This document shows, one piece after another, positions 35,890 through 46,195 of a DNA stretch of 64,000 bases. This stretch comes from Rotaria sp. Silwood1 (Eukaryota > Rotifera > Eurotatoria > Philodinida > Philodinidae). Numbering within the stretch: the stretch's first letter is position 1; every line of letters starts with the position of its first letter. Location: positions 101,116-165,115 of the forward strand of contig CAJNOP010000210.1 in NCBI GenBank assembly GCA_905250075.1, read 5' to 3'. A program made the position numbers and the translations under genes. Below the pieces are notes generated by a model. The model was not told the DNA's origin, ran no database searches, and saw nothing but the letters and a program-made list of their open reading frames with translations.

Positions 35890-36900
35890 CTCGGAAATTG
35901 CCGATCAATATTTATCAAATAGTCCGGGACACTTTCAAATATTGCTGGAGATCAAATAAGTATGCAGATAGAGATGTTGAGTAAAAAAAATAGCCATGAA
36001 CATGTATTATATAGGTCGGAACATACATTGAGTAGTGTCAAATATTAATTGAGTAGTGCTTGAAAATGTTAAAGTCCTTGAAGTTAAGTAACTACAAATA
36101 TTTATTACGTAGTGCTGGAAATCCTTAAATAGTGTTTGAGATTAAGGAATTATTCACTTCGAGATATTGACACAAATGAAGAGCTGCGAATACGTGTCAA
36201 ATATCTATAAATAGCTATTAAATATCTACGAATATTTATTCATTACCGGAGGAGATCTTTGAATAGTGCTTTACATTAATGAGTTATATTCAATGCGAGA
36301 TACTGGAAAAAACCTAGATAGTTATGAATACATAGATGTTGAATAGCTACGAATATACTCATTAAGGAGCTATTTAGACAAAGATACTAATCAAAATAAA
36401 TATCTATGACAAAATATTAAGTGCAACGTAAATACGAGAGATAGAAAGACGTTCTCGTTGGTTACCGATACATTGTGTATTTCATGGTAATCAATAATAT
36501 TTATAACAATACTCCATGACTTTGGTTGTGCCTGCGTCATATAGAACACGAGCTTATATACGATAGACGAAACAAGAAAGGAAAGAGTGAACAGGCATAT
36601 AAGACCGTTTATGAGAACGGAGCGTCTTATTGCAGAATGACTTAATGCTCTGACATCATTGTACCGATAGAAGATCAAGGTAGGTCTCTCCCTTATTATT
36701 GACACATTAAATCTTGACGGACATGCATTAGGTATTACTGAAAGTCTTGAAATATTGCCTGATATTAACTTCCTATTCATTTGGAGATCTTGAAAAACAA
36801 ATAGATATCACATAGTTACGAGTATTGAATCATTATTTTTGGGTATCTTTAAATATTGTTTGAAATTAATTATCTTTTCAGTTAGATATGTGAAAATTCA
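35890..36900. repeat. Old degenerate tandem repeat, unit roughly 120-150 bases, interrupted
   Basis: A recurring phrase marks each unit: CTTTCAAATATTGCTGGAGA (about 35933), CCTTAAATAGTGTTTGAGAT (about 36124), TCTTTGAATAGTGCTTTACA (about 36257) and TCTTTAAATATTGTTTGAAA (about 36850), each with GCTACGAATAT-like and TTATTCATT-like phrases between. Units are diverged. A block of about 380 bases without the phrase (about 36390-36770) separates the last unit and looks inserted. Confidence 0.5.
36391..36780 (-). CDS. Hypothetical membrane-protein fragment, 129 codons
   Basis: A minus-strand frame with one strong hydrophobic helix (VLINGLICLFTLSFLVSSIVY) and a second near its end. It lies in the block interrupting the tandem repeat. 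It may be an exon of a multi-pass protein or a relic; no family recognised and no partner exon found. Confidence 0.35.
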   Translation of the reverse strand: MNRKLISGNISRLSVIPNACPSRFNVSIIRERPTLIFYRYNDVRALSHSAIRRSVLINGLICLFTLSFLVSSIVYKLVFYMTQAQPKSWSIVINIIDYHEIHNVSVTNENVFLSLVFTLHLIFCHRYLF

Positions 36901-37143
36901 AGAAATAATTAAGTCTACATTACGATGAACTATATCTATGCATAATTCTCTTAAGAAATCTTTGTTGTCTATTTTTATCTGTATTCTGTATACAGAAGTC
37001 GTATCTCTTCCAAAAATGAGACGTAGAATGCACCTTGTCAGTACCTACAGGATGTATCATTGAACATAATATGCATTCCCATATCAAATGCTAACTCTAG
37101 CACGTGAAAGTAGTTGATGAGCATATCCAATTATTTTATTTAG

Positions 37144-38139
37144 AAGGCCATTGAGTTTCTAGAAAGAGAAGATTGGTTTCATTCAATAGAAACAGACGAA
37201 AGTCGTCATATCAAATTTGGTATTTTACTTTCTCTTCAAATTCCATCGATCGCTTGTTATCTCGTCTTAATATATCGTAGTATATCCAATCGATCTACGC
37301 TACGAGCACTTCAGAATCATGTTCCACTTGTCCTGCTTTTCATCGGTTTTATTGCTGTCGCTGTCGATCTCTCCATGATTCTCAACTTCTTACGTACTGG
37401 CGTTGTCAGTCTCAGTACTGATGTATGTTGTCACATCTGGAATTTTATCGACTACATTCTTCATGCCTTTGTTTCTATATTGATGCTTTGGTCATCAATT
37501 GAACGACATATTCTTATTTTTCACCAACAACAATTGCTCAATACACATAAAAAACGTTTCTTTGTGCATTATGTTCCTCTTGCTATCATTTTCTGATATT
37601 GTATTTTGTTCTATGTATATATTGCTTTTATCTATCCATGTGAAAACCATTTCGACTATAATCAAATGATTTGTGCTGCCCTATGCTTTGTCTTTAATCC
37701 TCGGGCGTTGGGTGTCTTCAGTCAATTTGTCCACACTGTCGTACCATCGATTCTCATTGTAATACTGAATGTAGGACTATGGATTCGTATTCTTTGGCAA
37801 ACGTATTATCGTATGCGACGTGCAGTGGAATGGTGACGACATCGAAAAATAATCTTACAACTTCTTCCTGTATCTATTCTCTACTTGTGTGGTTATGTTC
37901 CATTTGGATTTATCCAATGTTATCAAGCGATTAATGATCCGACATCCCTTAGTGTGCATATTCAACAGTTGTACTTCTTCTATCTATTCTATCTCATTGG
38001 CGCATTACATCCATTTATCTTTCTGATTGGTATGCCTGAACTCTGTCGCAATCGACTCGGTCGAAGAAATGCACGTGTTGTTCCTTCTTCTATTCATTTA
38101 AATAATGGAATATATAATAGAGCCGTAGTCCCTATGTGA
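37144..38139 (+). pseudogene. Rhodopsin-like 7TM receptor gene with two in-frame stops
   Basis: A single frame opens at an acceptor (TTTATTTAG, 37135-37143) and runs 332 codons. Seven hydrophobic segments are visible: FGILLSLQIPSIACYLVLIY, PLVLLFIGFIAVAVDLSMIL, the TM3 stretch around ILHAFVSILMLWSSIERHI (ERH in place of the E/DRY motif), TM4 around VPLAIIF, TM5 FSQFVHTVVPSILIVILNVG, TM6 ILQLLPVSILYLCGYVPFGF and TM7 FFYLFYLIGALHPFIFLIG. One Cys before TM3 and one in loop 2 could form the usual disulfide. TGA codons interrupt TM4 (about 37594) and the third inner loop (about 37837); there is no frameshift. Probably a recently lost G-protein-coupled receptor, ligand unknown. Confidence 0.7.
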
Positions 38140-39267
38140 ATACTATCAGTAGTCATAATGTGAACCTGTATCTATATCACAAGTCATTGAAAGTAACTAA
38201 AAAACTCTCTATTGTAACGACTCTTTGTTTCAAAATAAAAGAAGTGTGACAGTTTCGTGAATAGTGTTTCATAGAAATAATATACAGTCTTGCAATTTTT
38301 TTACTTTAAAAGCAACACGAAGCAAGCAAGAAAAAATGTTCGTCATTCAATTTGATCTGAAATTCGGCTTTTCGATAGTTAATATCAAGCTGCTTCGATG
38401 TATTGAAATCTAAACTTTTACATTTTTCTGTTGAGCACTATATCCATAGTTATCAACTCTGAAAAAACAACTTTTTTCAATTGGGAATTTTCAGTGTCTA
38501 AAATGGCGTCTGCTTGATCGTAATTGAATATCATCTGAGAGAAAATTTTTCACTTTGGATCTAGTAGAGTTAGAATAAGATCGACATACGAAAGTATGAA
38601 CTAAATCTATTCTAAGTTTGGGCAAAATTCAGCAGTATATGTCAAAGTTTGTCGAAAGAAAGGGTGATGTACTCTGAAGCTTACTGAACAATTCAAGGAA
38701 AGTTCATTGCAGGTTAATCTTGTGATTGAACTGACAAAACCAAGAATAAAATGATATTGGCTACTTTGTATGGTATGTATCTTATGTATTATCAGGAGAA
38801 AAGAAGTTAGTAGAATAATATTTCGAATTTCAAAACTTTTCGAACTAATAAAATTTCAGAGTACGCGTATTCACTTTAAAAGTTGTTACAATTTTGATTT
38901 GTTTATTCATTTGGCAAGTTTTCGAATAAATTATTTTGACAATGTACCATAAATATATAACAACCAGCGCTTGTAAGTTCCACATTTTGACTCCTCATGA
39001 AGCCGCAGAGAAGTTTCTTTTTTTTTAATTTAAACTATTAAAAACTTCGAACGTAAAATTTCTACAATCAATATATATCGTTTTGTGATCGATTACTGTA
39101 CAGAGGATTTTACAATCCAACATATATCAATATATGATAAAAAGAGTTTTTCATTCTTCATACTCAATTATCATTTGAAATATGAAAATCATTATATTAT
39201 TTCATCTTTTAATAAAAAAGAAAAAAAAACTTAATTTTTAAATATGTATAATAAATTATGTTTGTTT
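38140..39267. other. Intergenic between converging genes
   Basis: No coding signal; AT-rich 3' flanks. Confidence 0.5.
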
Positions 39268-42036
39268 TCAAACTGATTGTCTTCTTGTGAGTTCAATATT
39301 TAATCCACCTTCTGGTGCATTAACAACATCAGCAGCAGCATAGCATGCTTGTAATGTTAAACATTCACATTTGCCTAAAACAAAATCCAAATTCTTATTC
39401 ATAAAATTAGTCATATCAGCTTGAGCATATCGTCCAAATTCGTTCGACTGTTCTCTTATTGTTAATTGTTGTGCTAAATTTGCAAAACCAGAACTTAATG
39501 ATGAACGTAAATCAAAATTTTCTGGTGGATCTTTATTTAAAATACATTTATGAACTAATTTGGCAACATCATATGCATACAATTCAAGCCATGCTAATGT
39601 TTCTTTATTTGTATTTTTTTCATTTCTATTTGGATTAAAATTTTTTGCTAATGAAATAAGTTCATTTCTATCGGGATGTGTTTCACCAATCATTGTAAAC
39701 CAAGCTATATCAAAATCCGTCATATGTAATGATAATGCCGTATTACGCATAAAATCTCGACATGATTTACTACAAAGATAGATTTCGTGTAGTTCATCAT
39801 AATTAATACTTTTTAAACCTTCATATATACTTAAATAAGTAAGAAAATGTGTTCCACTATGTGCAGATACTCGTTCAACAGTTATAGCACGATTATCAAG
39901 TAATTTCGGATTTTCACCTTTTAAATCTCTAACTGTTATATTTTGATCGATTGTCCCATAACCACCACGTTTTGATGGACGTGAACTTAAATTTCCTAAA
40001 ATAACAGATATCCATGGTGCATTTGAAAATAATTGATTAAAACTATCATTTGCCGATTGTTTTTCATTGGGATCATCTAAATCTCCTATATAATCAAAAT
40101 AAGCTTGACGCATAACATCACAAGCACTATGAAATTTTTCGATGTTTTTTCTTTCATTATAACCTTTTGGTGCTCGACGTGGTAAAACATAATGTTCACC
40201 ATTTGGTTTTAATTCAGTTTGTGCACGTGCATGAAGATTTTGTGCAACTAATGATTGTAATGTATGTGATGCAATTGATGATGGAGAAAATAATATTTGC
40301 ATTTGATGACCTTGAATTGTTAATAATGATGGACCAAGAGTTTTAGCATGATAAAAACGTGCTGCTCGACCATTATTATGAGGTACTTCTGTAACACGTC
40401 CACCACCACGTTGTAAAGCAGCACCACCACCACTAAAACCATTGATAACTAAATTTTTTAATTCTGGATATTTCGATTTAAATTGATCAAGCATTGAATA
40501 TACTGTTCCTAAAGCTTTTTCTTGTGATGCTTCAGCACCACGACCATTACGTCTAACAGTATCACTTTTAGCTATCATTACAATTAATTTTTCACGATAA
40601 ACTAAATGTTTACGATAAATTGGATCATCAATTAATTCTGATATTAAATTAGGTAATTCTTCTAAATCTTTAACTGATTCACTTAATGTAACAATATCAA
40701 TGATTGTTTCTTTTTCAGCGACACTATTTCCAGATGCTTTTAATAATAAAAATGCAGCTAATACATCAACAATTGAACTTGTTTCAGCTATTATTAATTT
40801 ATTAAATATATCAAGATCATATTTAATTAATTTTAATCGACCAAATATACGTGCTGCTGTTTTACTACTTTTATTTAATATATCATTATCAGTTAACTTT
40901 AATGTTTCAATTATATTATCATTATGTAACCATTCAATTATAGATTTTTTTTGATCTACTAATGATAACGACGAAAAATTTTCAATTAAACCATTTATTC
41001 TTGCTAAATGATCAAGTGTTTGCATTATATCAAAAGCATTATGACGAATATCAATTTGTGCATAATGAAAACGAAAAGTATTTATTTTGTAAATAAGATC
41101 TTGTGTATCTGAAATATCTTCTAAATCATGAATTAAATCATTTGATGTTTCATATGAATTATTTATTAATTTATCTTGAATAATTATTTTCTTGTCTGAT
41201 GATAATTGTTCAATATCATTTAAATATAATTGTTTAATACGTTGTTTTAATTGTATAACAGCTTGTTTTAATGCTTGAACATCAGCATTTTCATTGCCAT
41301 CACCATCACCAGCTGGCCATATAGATACTTGTATAAGAGGTCTATTAACATCAATAAGATTTTCAAAAGATGGAAATTCTTTTAATGTTTCAATTAATTC
41401 ACTTCGTACTTTAGTTGATGTTTCATAAATAATATCAATAATAGCAATTGTTTCTTCAACTTCTTGTTGAATAGTTTTTTTTGATCCAACTAATGGTAAT
41501 TGTTCAAGTATTTTTAAATGTGATTCATAATCAATATAATTATCTAAATATTTATCAAATTGAATTCCACCCTTAACTGTATAATCAGTTGATGTTGGAT
41601 TTGTTGGATGCATTGTTAAACTAAATATTGCATAAGCATTTTCATTAAAAAATTGTTTTACTTTATTCAATGGTACAGCTTCTTTTTTCATACGAAAAAA
41701 AACATAATCAAAACGATCAGCTGTTGCTGTACTATTTGGATTTTCAATTTTTTCATCATAAATTTTAGCATTTATAAATTTTCTTATACGACGTTCTAAA
41801 TCCATTATTTTAGCATAATATTCAAATAATTTTTCTCTTTCAATACTACCAAATTTAAAATCATCTAATATTTTTTTATAAACTTCAATACGAGTTTCAC
41901 GATTTGGATTTGTACAAATATTAAATATTTCATTTAAATAGTGACCTATTTTTTCATTTTCTTTTGATATTTCATTGATAAATCTATATCGAATTGTTTT
42001 ATGATGATCATCAAGTTGTAATATTTCATTATCCAT
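39268..42036 (-). CDS. Phosphoenolpyruvate carboxylase
   Basis: An intronless frame of 922 residues, within the usual 880-970 of the family. It carboxylates phosphoenolpyruvate with bicarbonate to oxaloacetate, refilling the citric acid cycle in the cytosol of plants, bacteria and some protists. Motifs in order: LTMHPTNPTS (about 140-149, catalytic His), IWPAGDGDGN (about 239-248, normally GGDRDGNP), FHYAQIDIRHNA (about 323-334), LSESVKDLEELP (about 451-462), SDTVRRNGRG (about 491-500) and GGGAALQRGGGR (about 536-547, the glycine-rich PEP-binding loop, normally GRGGxxxRGGGP). Several otherwise invariant positions differ (the loop begins FSGGGAAL), so this is a divergent branch and activity is not certain. 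Animals normally lack this enzyme, so horizontal acquisition is likely. Base composition now matches the host, and a TTTTAG acceptor sits 12 bases before the ATG, as if trans-spliced. The gene shows no stop or frameshift. Confidence 0.85.
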   Translation of the reverse strand: MDNEILQLDDHHKTIRYRFINEISKENEKIGHYLNEIFNICTNPNRETRIEVYKKILDDFKFGSIEREKLFEYYAKIMDLERRIRKFINAKIYDEKIENPNSTATADRFDYVFFRMKKEAVPLNKVKQFFNENAYAIFSLTMHPTNPTSTDYTVKGGIQFDKYLDNYIDYESHLKILEQLPLVGSKKTIQQEVEETIAIIDIIYETSTKVRSELIETLKEFPSFENLIDVNRPLIQVSIWPAGDGDGNENADVQALKQAVIQLKQRIKQLYLNDIEQLSSDKKIIIQDKLINNSYETSNDLIHDLEDISDTQDLIYKINTFRFHYAQIDIRHNAFDIMQTLDHLARINGLIENFSSLSLVDQKKSIIEWLHNDNIIETLKLTDNDILNKSSKTAARIFGRLKLIKYDLDIFNKLIIAETSSIVDVLAAFLLLKASGNSVAEKETIIDIVTLSESVKDLEELPNLISELIDDPIYRKHLVYREKLIVMIAKSDTVRRNGRGAEASQEKALGTVYSMLDQFKSKYPELKNLVINGFSGGGAALQRGGGRVTEVPHNNGRAARFYHAKTLGPSLLTIQGHQMQILFSPSSIASHTLQSLVAQNLHARAQTELKPNGEHYVLPRRAPKGYNERKNIEKFHSACDVMRQAYFDYIGDLDDPNEKQSANDSFNQLFSNAPWISVILGNLSSRPSKRGGYGTIDQNITVRDLKGENPKLLDNRAITVERVSAHSGTHFLTYLSIYEGLKSINYDELHEIYLCSKSCRDFMRNTALSLHMTDFDIAWFTMIGETHPDRNELISLAKNFNPNRNEKNTNKETLAWLELYAYDVAKLVHKCILNKDPPENFDLRSSLSSGFANLAQQLTIREQSNEFGRYAQADMTNFMNKNLDFVLGKCECLTLQACYAAADVVNAPEGGLNIELTRRQSV

Positions 42037-42048
42037 GATTAAAATTAT

Positions 42049-42063
42049 CTAAAACAAGATCAT
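42049..42063 (-). other. Splice acceptor just upstream of the PEP carboxylase start
   Basis: On the minus strand, GATCTTGTTTTAG ends 12 bases before the ATG. With no cis-intron in the gene, this is a candidate spliced-leader addition site. Confidence 0.45.
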
Positions 42064-42164
42064 ATTCAAATTTATGTTTCGATAAATCATCTCATCAATA
42101 CCTAAATCAATGTAAATAGTAACAATAACAATATTTTATTATTAAGAAAAGTCTATCATCATAT

Positions 42165-42211
42165 ATCAACATGTTTCTGATCATTATTATACATTGATTC
42201 TTACTCTTATT
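42165..42211 (+). repeat. Left copy of a 47-base repeat flanking the gap
   Basis: Starts ATCAACATGTTTCTGATC and ends at the first N. It is identical to the copy after the gap. Confidence 0.9.
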
Positions 42212-42311
42212 NNNNNNNNNNNNNNNNNNNNNNNNNNNNNNNNNNNNNNNNNNNNNNNNNNNNNNNNNNNNNNNNNNNNNNNNNNNNNNNNNNNNNNNNN
42301 NNNNNNNNNNN
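42212..42311. other. Scaffold gap, 100 N
   Basis: Exactly 100 N, the conventional placeholder for unknown length. The same 47 bases stand on both sides, so the contig ends probably overlap and the gap may be false. Confidence 0.95.
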
Positions 42312-42358
42312 ATCAACATGTTTCTGATCATTATTATACATTGATTCTTACTCTTATT
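42312..42358 (+). repeat. Right copy of the 47-base repeat flanking the gap
   Basis: Identical to 42165-42211. Confidence 0.9.
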
Positions 42359-45300
42359 GATTATTTATGGTAAACTGTATTCTCATCTGTTATATATTAA
42401 TTCAATTTTGCAAAGGACCTGCGGTTTAAGTATTGTTGATATTTTCGTTTAAATTATTTTCAAGCTTGAAAACCATAAAGCCATAAAAAATTGCTTTTTT
42501 CGATGATTTTACTCAGCATCAGGAAATGGAGAGTGTAGATTCAATTAGTCAATTTTATTCACGTATTTGAACTAGTATTTTTTTTTGACTTTTCGTTCTT
42601 GAGATCAGCGCAACAGAAGATGGTAAGTAAGCTTGGATCAGCGAAGAAAAGATCTATATTCACGCTATCAACATCATCGTGTCACACAATATGGGCTTTG
42701 GATACGTAATTCGATAAAAAAAACTAGACGATAGTGGCGTGAAACTCGAATAAGAAATGCATTGCAAAGCACGAGCCTCGAATATCAGGAGAAAAACCTT
42801 TTTTTGGAATTAGCATTTTGCTGCCCCTATGAATCTTAAAATTTGTGTTTCGATATTGAAAGACAGACATTGAAAAGCGAATCTCTACAGGAATTATATC
42901 AAAGTCTATCAAAATATTTCGAACGAACGATATCGATTTATCATTTAGTTATTTACTTGTTTTATGAGCGATGATCAGCCGTATTCATAGCTGTTTTACA
43001 TATGAATAAAAAGAGCAGAGCTTAACTTTTGTTAACCGAACTCGAGCCAATAAATATTGAAGAAAATTCATCGAATTCAAAGGTTCAGGTATAATGCATA
43101 TCTAGTTATGGCATATAAATGAGCTCACTGATGCTATGAAATTTGTCACAAAAACAAAACAACATTACAGAAATATTTCGGATCAGTTTATAGTATTTCG
43201 CGACTTTTGGCAATGTCTTTCTAGTATGTTGTAGAGAATTTGTATAAATTTTATGCTGCGAAGTTTGAAATCATTCTGTTTAGAAACTAAATTTTTCGAT
43301 ATTCATAGTATTATTGTAATCTTTATTAGCACTCCTTATAAAAATTATTCACTTTCACTAATATTATCTGTGTCGGGCGAAATTTAGAAGACCTCACAAC
43401 TCGATGTATTTTTACGAATGACGAAATTATAAAAGTATGAAATAAAATATTTTATACCCTCGAACAAAAGTCTTTTCCCTCTTTATCTTTTTATACTGCC
43501 ATACTTTGTATCAAATTTATTACTGAGTAAAGATATGACATGAGAGTTTTATTGATGTAATCTGTACGGCAACATGACAAAACTTTCATGTCATACCTCT
43601 ACTCAGTAACAAGATTTAATACAAATTTTGACATCGTAAAAAGATAAAGAGAGGAATGATTGTTGTTTGGGTGTGTACGTCTTACAACGAAACCTATGCA
43701 TGATTTTTTCATATATTTAATTCCTCAGAAAGAGTCAAAGAACTGATTTTAAAATAGAATCGTCAATATAAAACTTGAGGTCGGTGTATGTGTGCTGTTT
43801 AATTATCTATTTGAAACTTGATGAGCTAGAATGTGAGTGATCACTGTATACAAATTGCCAACAAATATTGATAGAAGGTTACATTTGAGACATTATATCT
43901 CAAAAAGAGTTTAAACGCGCATCTTTGCACATCTACTGTAGATAGATGATGGGATGCTCAACCAAGTAAAAAATAAAAACTTGGATTAAAGTTCCTGGGA
44001 AATAACTGCATTATTGACCAGTGTTTAGTTTTTTTTACTATACTGAGTGTAAGCTCTTGATCTTATTATAGCTTAAAGAAATTTCAAGAAGTCCGAATGG
44101 CCAATCATATATAGTAAATACATAACACTATATAACAATATAATAACCAATGAATATAATTAGATCCTTAATTTGAAATATACATATTACTTATATGGTT
44201 CTATTAATGATATTCATTTATTCTATGTGCTTTGCAGTACCTGCTACTTAACAGATATACACCATAAAGCAGCATCCAGGATGCATTAAAATGCAGCACC
44301 ATAGTAGCTTCACTAAGGACTCTTACGCCGCGATGGTGAAATAAACGGGTAGTTACGCGAGCAAAAGGCTTTTTGGACAATTGAATGTTTTATTCGTTAT
44401 CCATGCGTATCTTGTTATGATACAGATTCTATTAGAGTTCAAAAGGAGCATCTATTGCTATCGTTAAAGAAGGAAACTTATCAAAACGACTGCATATAAT
44501 AGTATGTCCGATATTAGACTGAGTGCTTTGTTATAAAGAGCCACTGAGAAAAAGAGAGAAATATTATTGTTGATTATGAAAAGAAACTTGATGCTTTCTC
44601 AATTTAGAATAGCACCAGTCGTATTACCATGAGAATGAGAATTTTTTTGTTGATTTTTCTTTTTTTCTTTCTTTTGTTAATTTAATTTCATTTAATAAAA
44701 GTACAGATATGTCGTTTTGTGTCACTTACTAGGAACTAGATCATTGAGAAACTTGATTTATATTCAAGAAAAAATTGAACTGAAGTCAACAGAGTTTTTA
44801 ACGACGGTGGGAACTGCCATCCTATCAATGGTTTCCTTCATACGTCATTATTCGCAGCTTAGAGTAAAGGAAGAAAACTCGCGAAAAACTACATAATTGC
44901 TGTGCTTCATATCGCATTAATAAAGTTTTAAGAATAGTATGAAAGCATAAAAGCGACCGTAGTTATTAAAGTGAAAATATCGAAAAACTCCATATAATTT
45001 TTGTTAAAAAACTAGAAATATTGCTCATATAAATTAAACTTAGTTAGCAGTATAGAATATTCGAAATTTTTTTCTTTGTAAACATAAAACTCTCGCATTA
45101 TATTACGAAAAAACTCGTTATGTGAAACGAATGGCTATTATATGTCAATTCACATGTTGCATTTATCTGGTACCTTATTTCAATTACGTTTATATCTAGA
45201 TTTGACTGTATGCATCTATCTATTCTGTCAGTCTCGAACTAAGCGAAATGAGTCTCAATGAACGCTACTTATTAATTCCATTGTTGTCTTCATCCCAGCG

Positions 45301-45648
45301 AATAATTCGATCATATTTCCATTATGTATAGGGCTTTTAAATTACTTTCATTTGCTACTTCAATTATCCTAATACATTACTTACCACAGTCAAATAAGGG
45401 TAGCCAAAACAGTTGTAAAACTTTAAATGGTATGTTGTTGTCGTCTTTAGTTTATATTTATATGTGAGACCGTTTGTTTCTTTTTTATAAGATGATTCAT
45501 ATGTTACTTTGGTTAGACGATGGAAAGACTTTACTTATCTTATCTTTCATATTTTTATTTTATGTGAGTATCTTTCAACTGCGGACTTTTTTGGAGAATG
45601 ACCGTACTTATTAAAAGTTAAGCATTCAAGGTGAGAAGCATACTATGA
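42359..45648. other. Intergenic, no firm gene
   Basis: AT-rich. A plus-strand stretch at about 44352-44505 (QKAFWTIECFIRYPCVSCYD...) looks protein-like for 50 codons and then stops; it may be a decayed exon. The palindrome at 43463-43668 is listed separately. Confidence 0.4.
43463..43668. repeat. Palindromic element, about 205 bases, probable MITE relic
   Basis: The left half (AACAAAAGTCTTTTCCCTC, CTTTATCTTTTTA, TTACTGAGTA, ATGACATGAGAGTTTT) is answered inversely by the right half (AAAACTTTCATGTCAT, TACTCAGTAA, TAAAAAGATAAAG, GAGGAATGATTGTTGTT). Arms are about 95 bases at roughly 80 percent identity with almost no loop. No clear target duplication. Confidence 0.6.
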
Positions 45649-45835
45649 ATGAATATAATCAATGGCACATTTCATTTTCTTACAAGAAAGTTTATTTCAA
45701 ATAGAGAATGCAGAGCAACATGCAGTCGTGTATGGTGTGAGTTCATAGACGTCGTTCAAAAATCTAATTATCGAGGATTAGCAAAGATTCATCATTCCAC
45801 AAAGGACTGCGTATTTAATTGCATACCTGAATTCA

Positions 45836-46195
45836 CTATAAACATTCTTTCATCTGGCTTGCTTGATCTTCGACCGAAAGTTTAACTGTTTCTGTAAGAT
45901 ACACTATTTCATAATCATTATCGACACTAATATCCCATGTATTTACAAAGACGAGTGTGACTGCTGAACTGGCTCGGCTTCTTAATGCCGATGTCCGTAT
46001 GAGTATCCTCTGCTGCCTTTTTTCATCTATTCCACCAATAACAACTACATTCACGTCCACAGACGTCAACCCACATGCAGACGCTAATCCAATCATTGCC
46101 ACACGTACACACCATTGAGTACACCGGCATCCTAACTGAAGTCCACACACGATTGCAATGACGCACCACTCAAATACATGCATACACACAGGCAC
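45836..46195 (-). CDS. Doubtful hypothetical protein, 119 codons
   Basis: A minus-strand frame with higher GC than its surroundings (VDVNVVVIGGIDEKRQQRIL and NTWDISVDNDYEIVYLTETV look protein-like) but a Cys-rich N-terminus that may be read from GT-rich repeat DNA. No family recognised. It could be an exon or chance. Confidence 0.3.
   Translation of the reverse strand: MPVCMHVFEWCVIAIVCGLQLGCRCTQWCVRVAMIGLASACGLTSVDVNVVVIGGIDEKRQQRILIRTSALRSRASSAVTLVFVNTWDISVDNDYEIVYLTETVKLSVEDQASQMKECL

Noticed and set aside
39560-40954. Plus-strand frames inside the PEPC interval
   Set aside because: Antisense shadows of a well-supported 922-residue protein.
42107-42331. Minus-strand frame across the gap
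   Set aside because: It exists only because the Ns are treated as open; flanks are the duplicated 47 bases.
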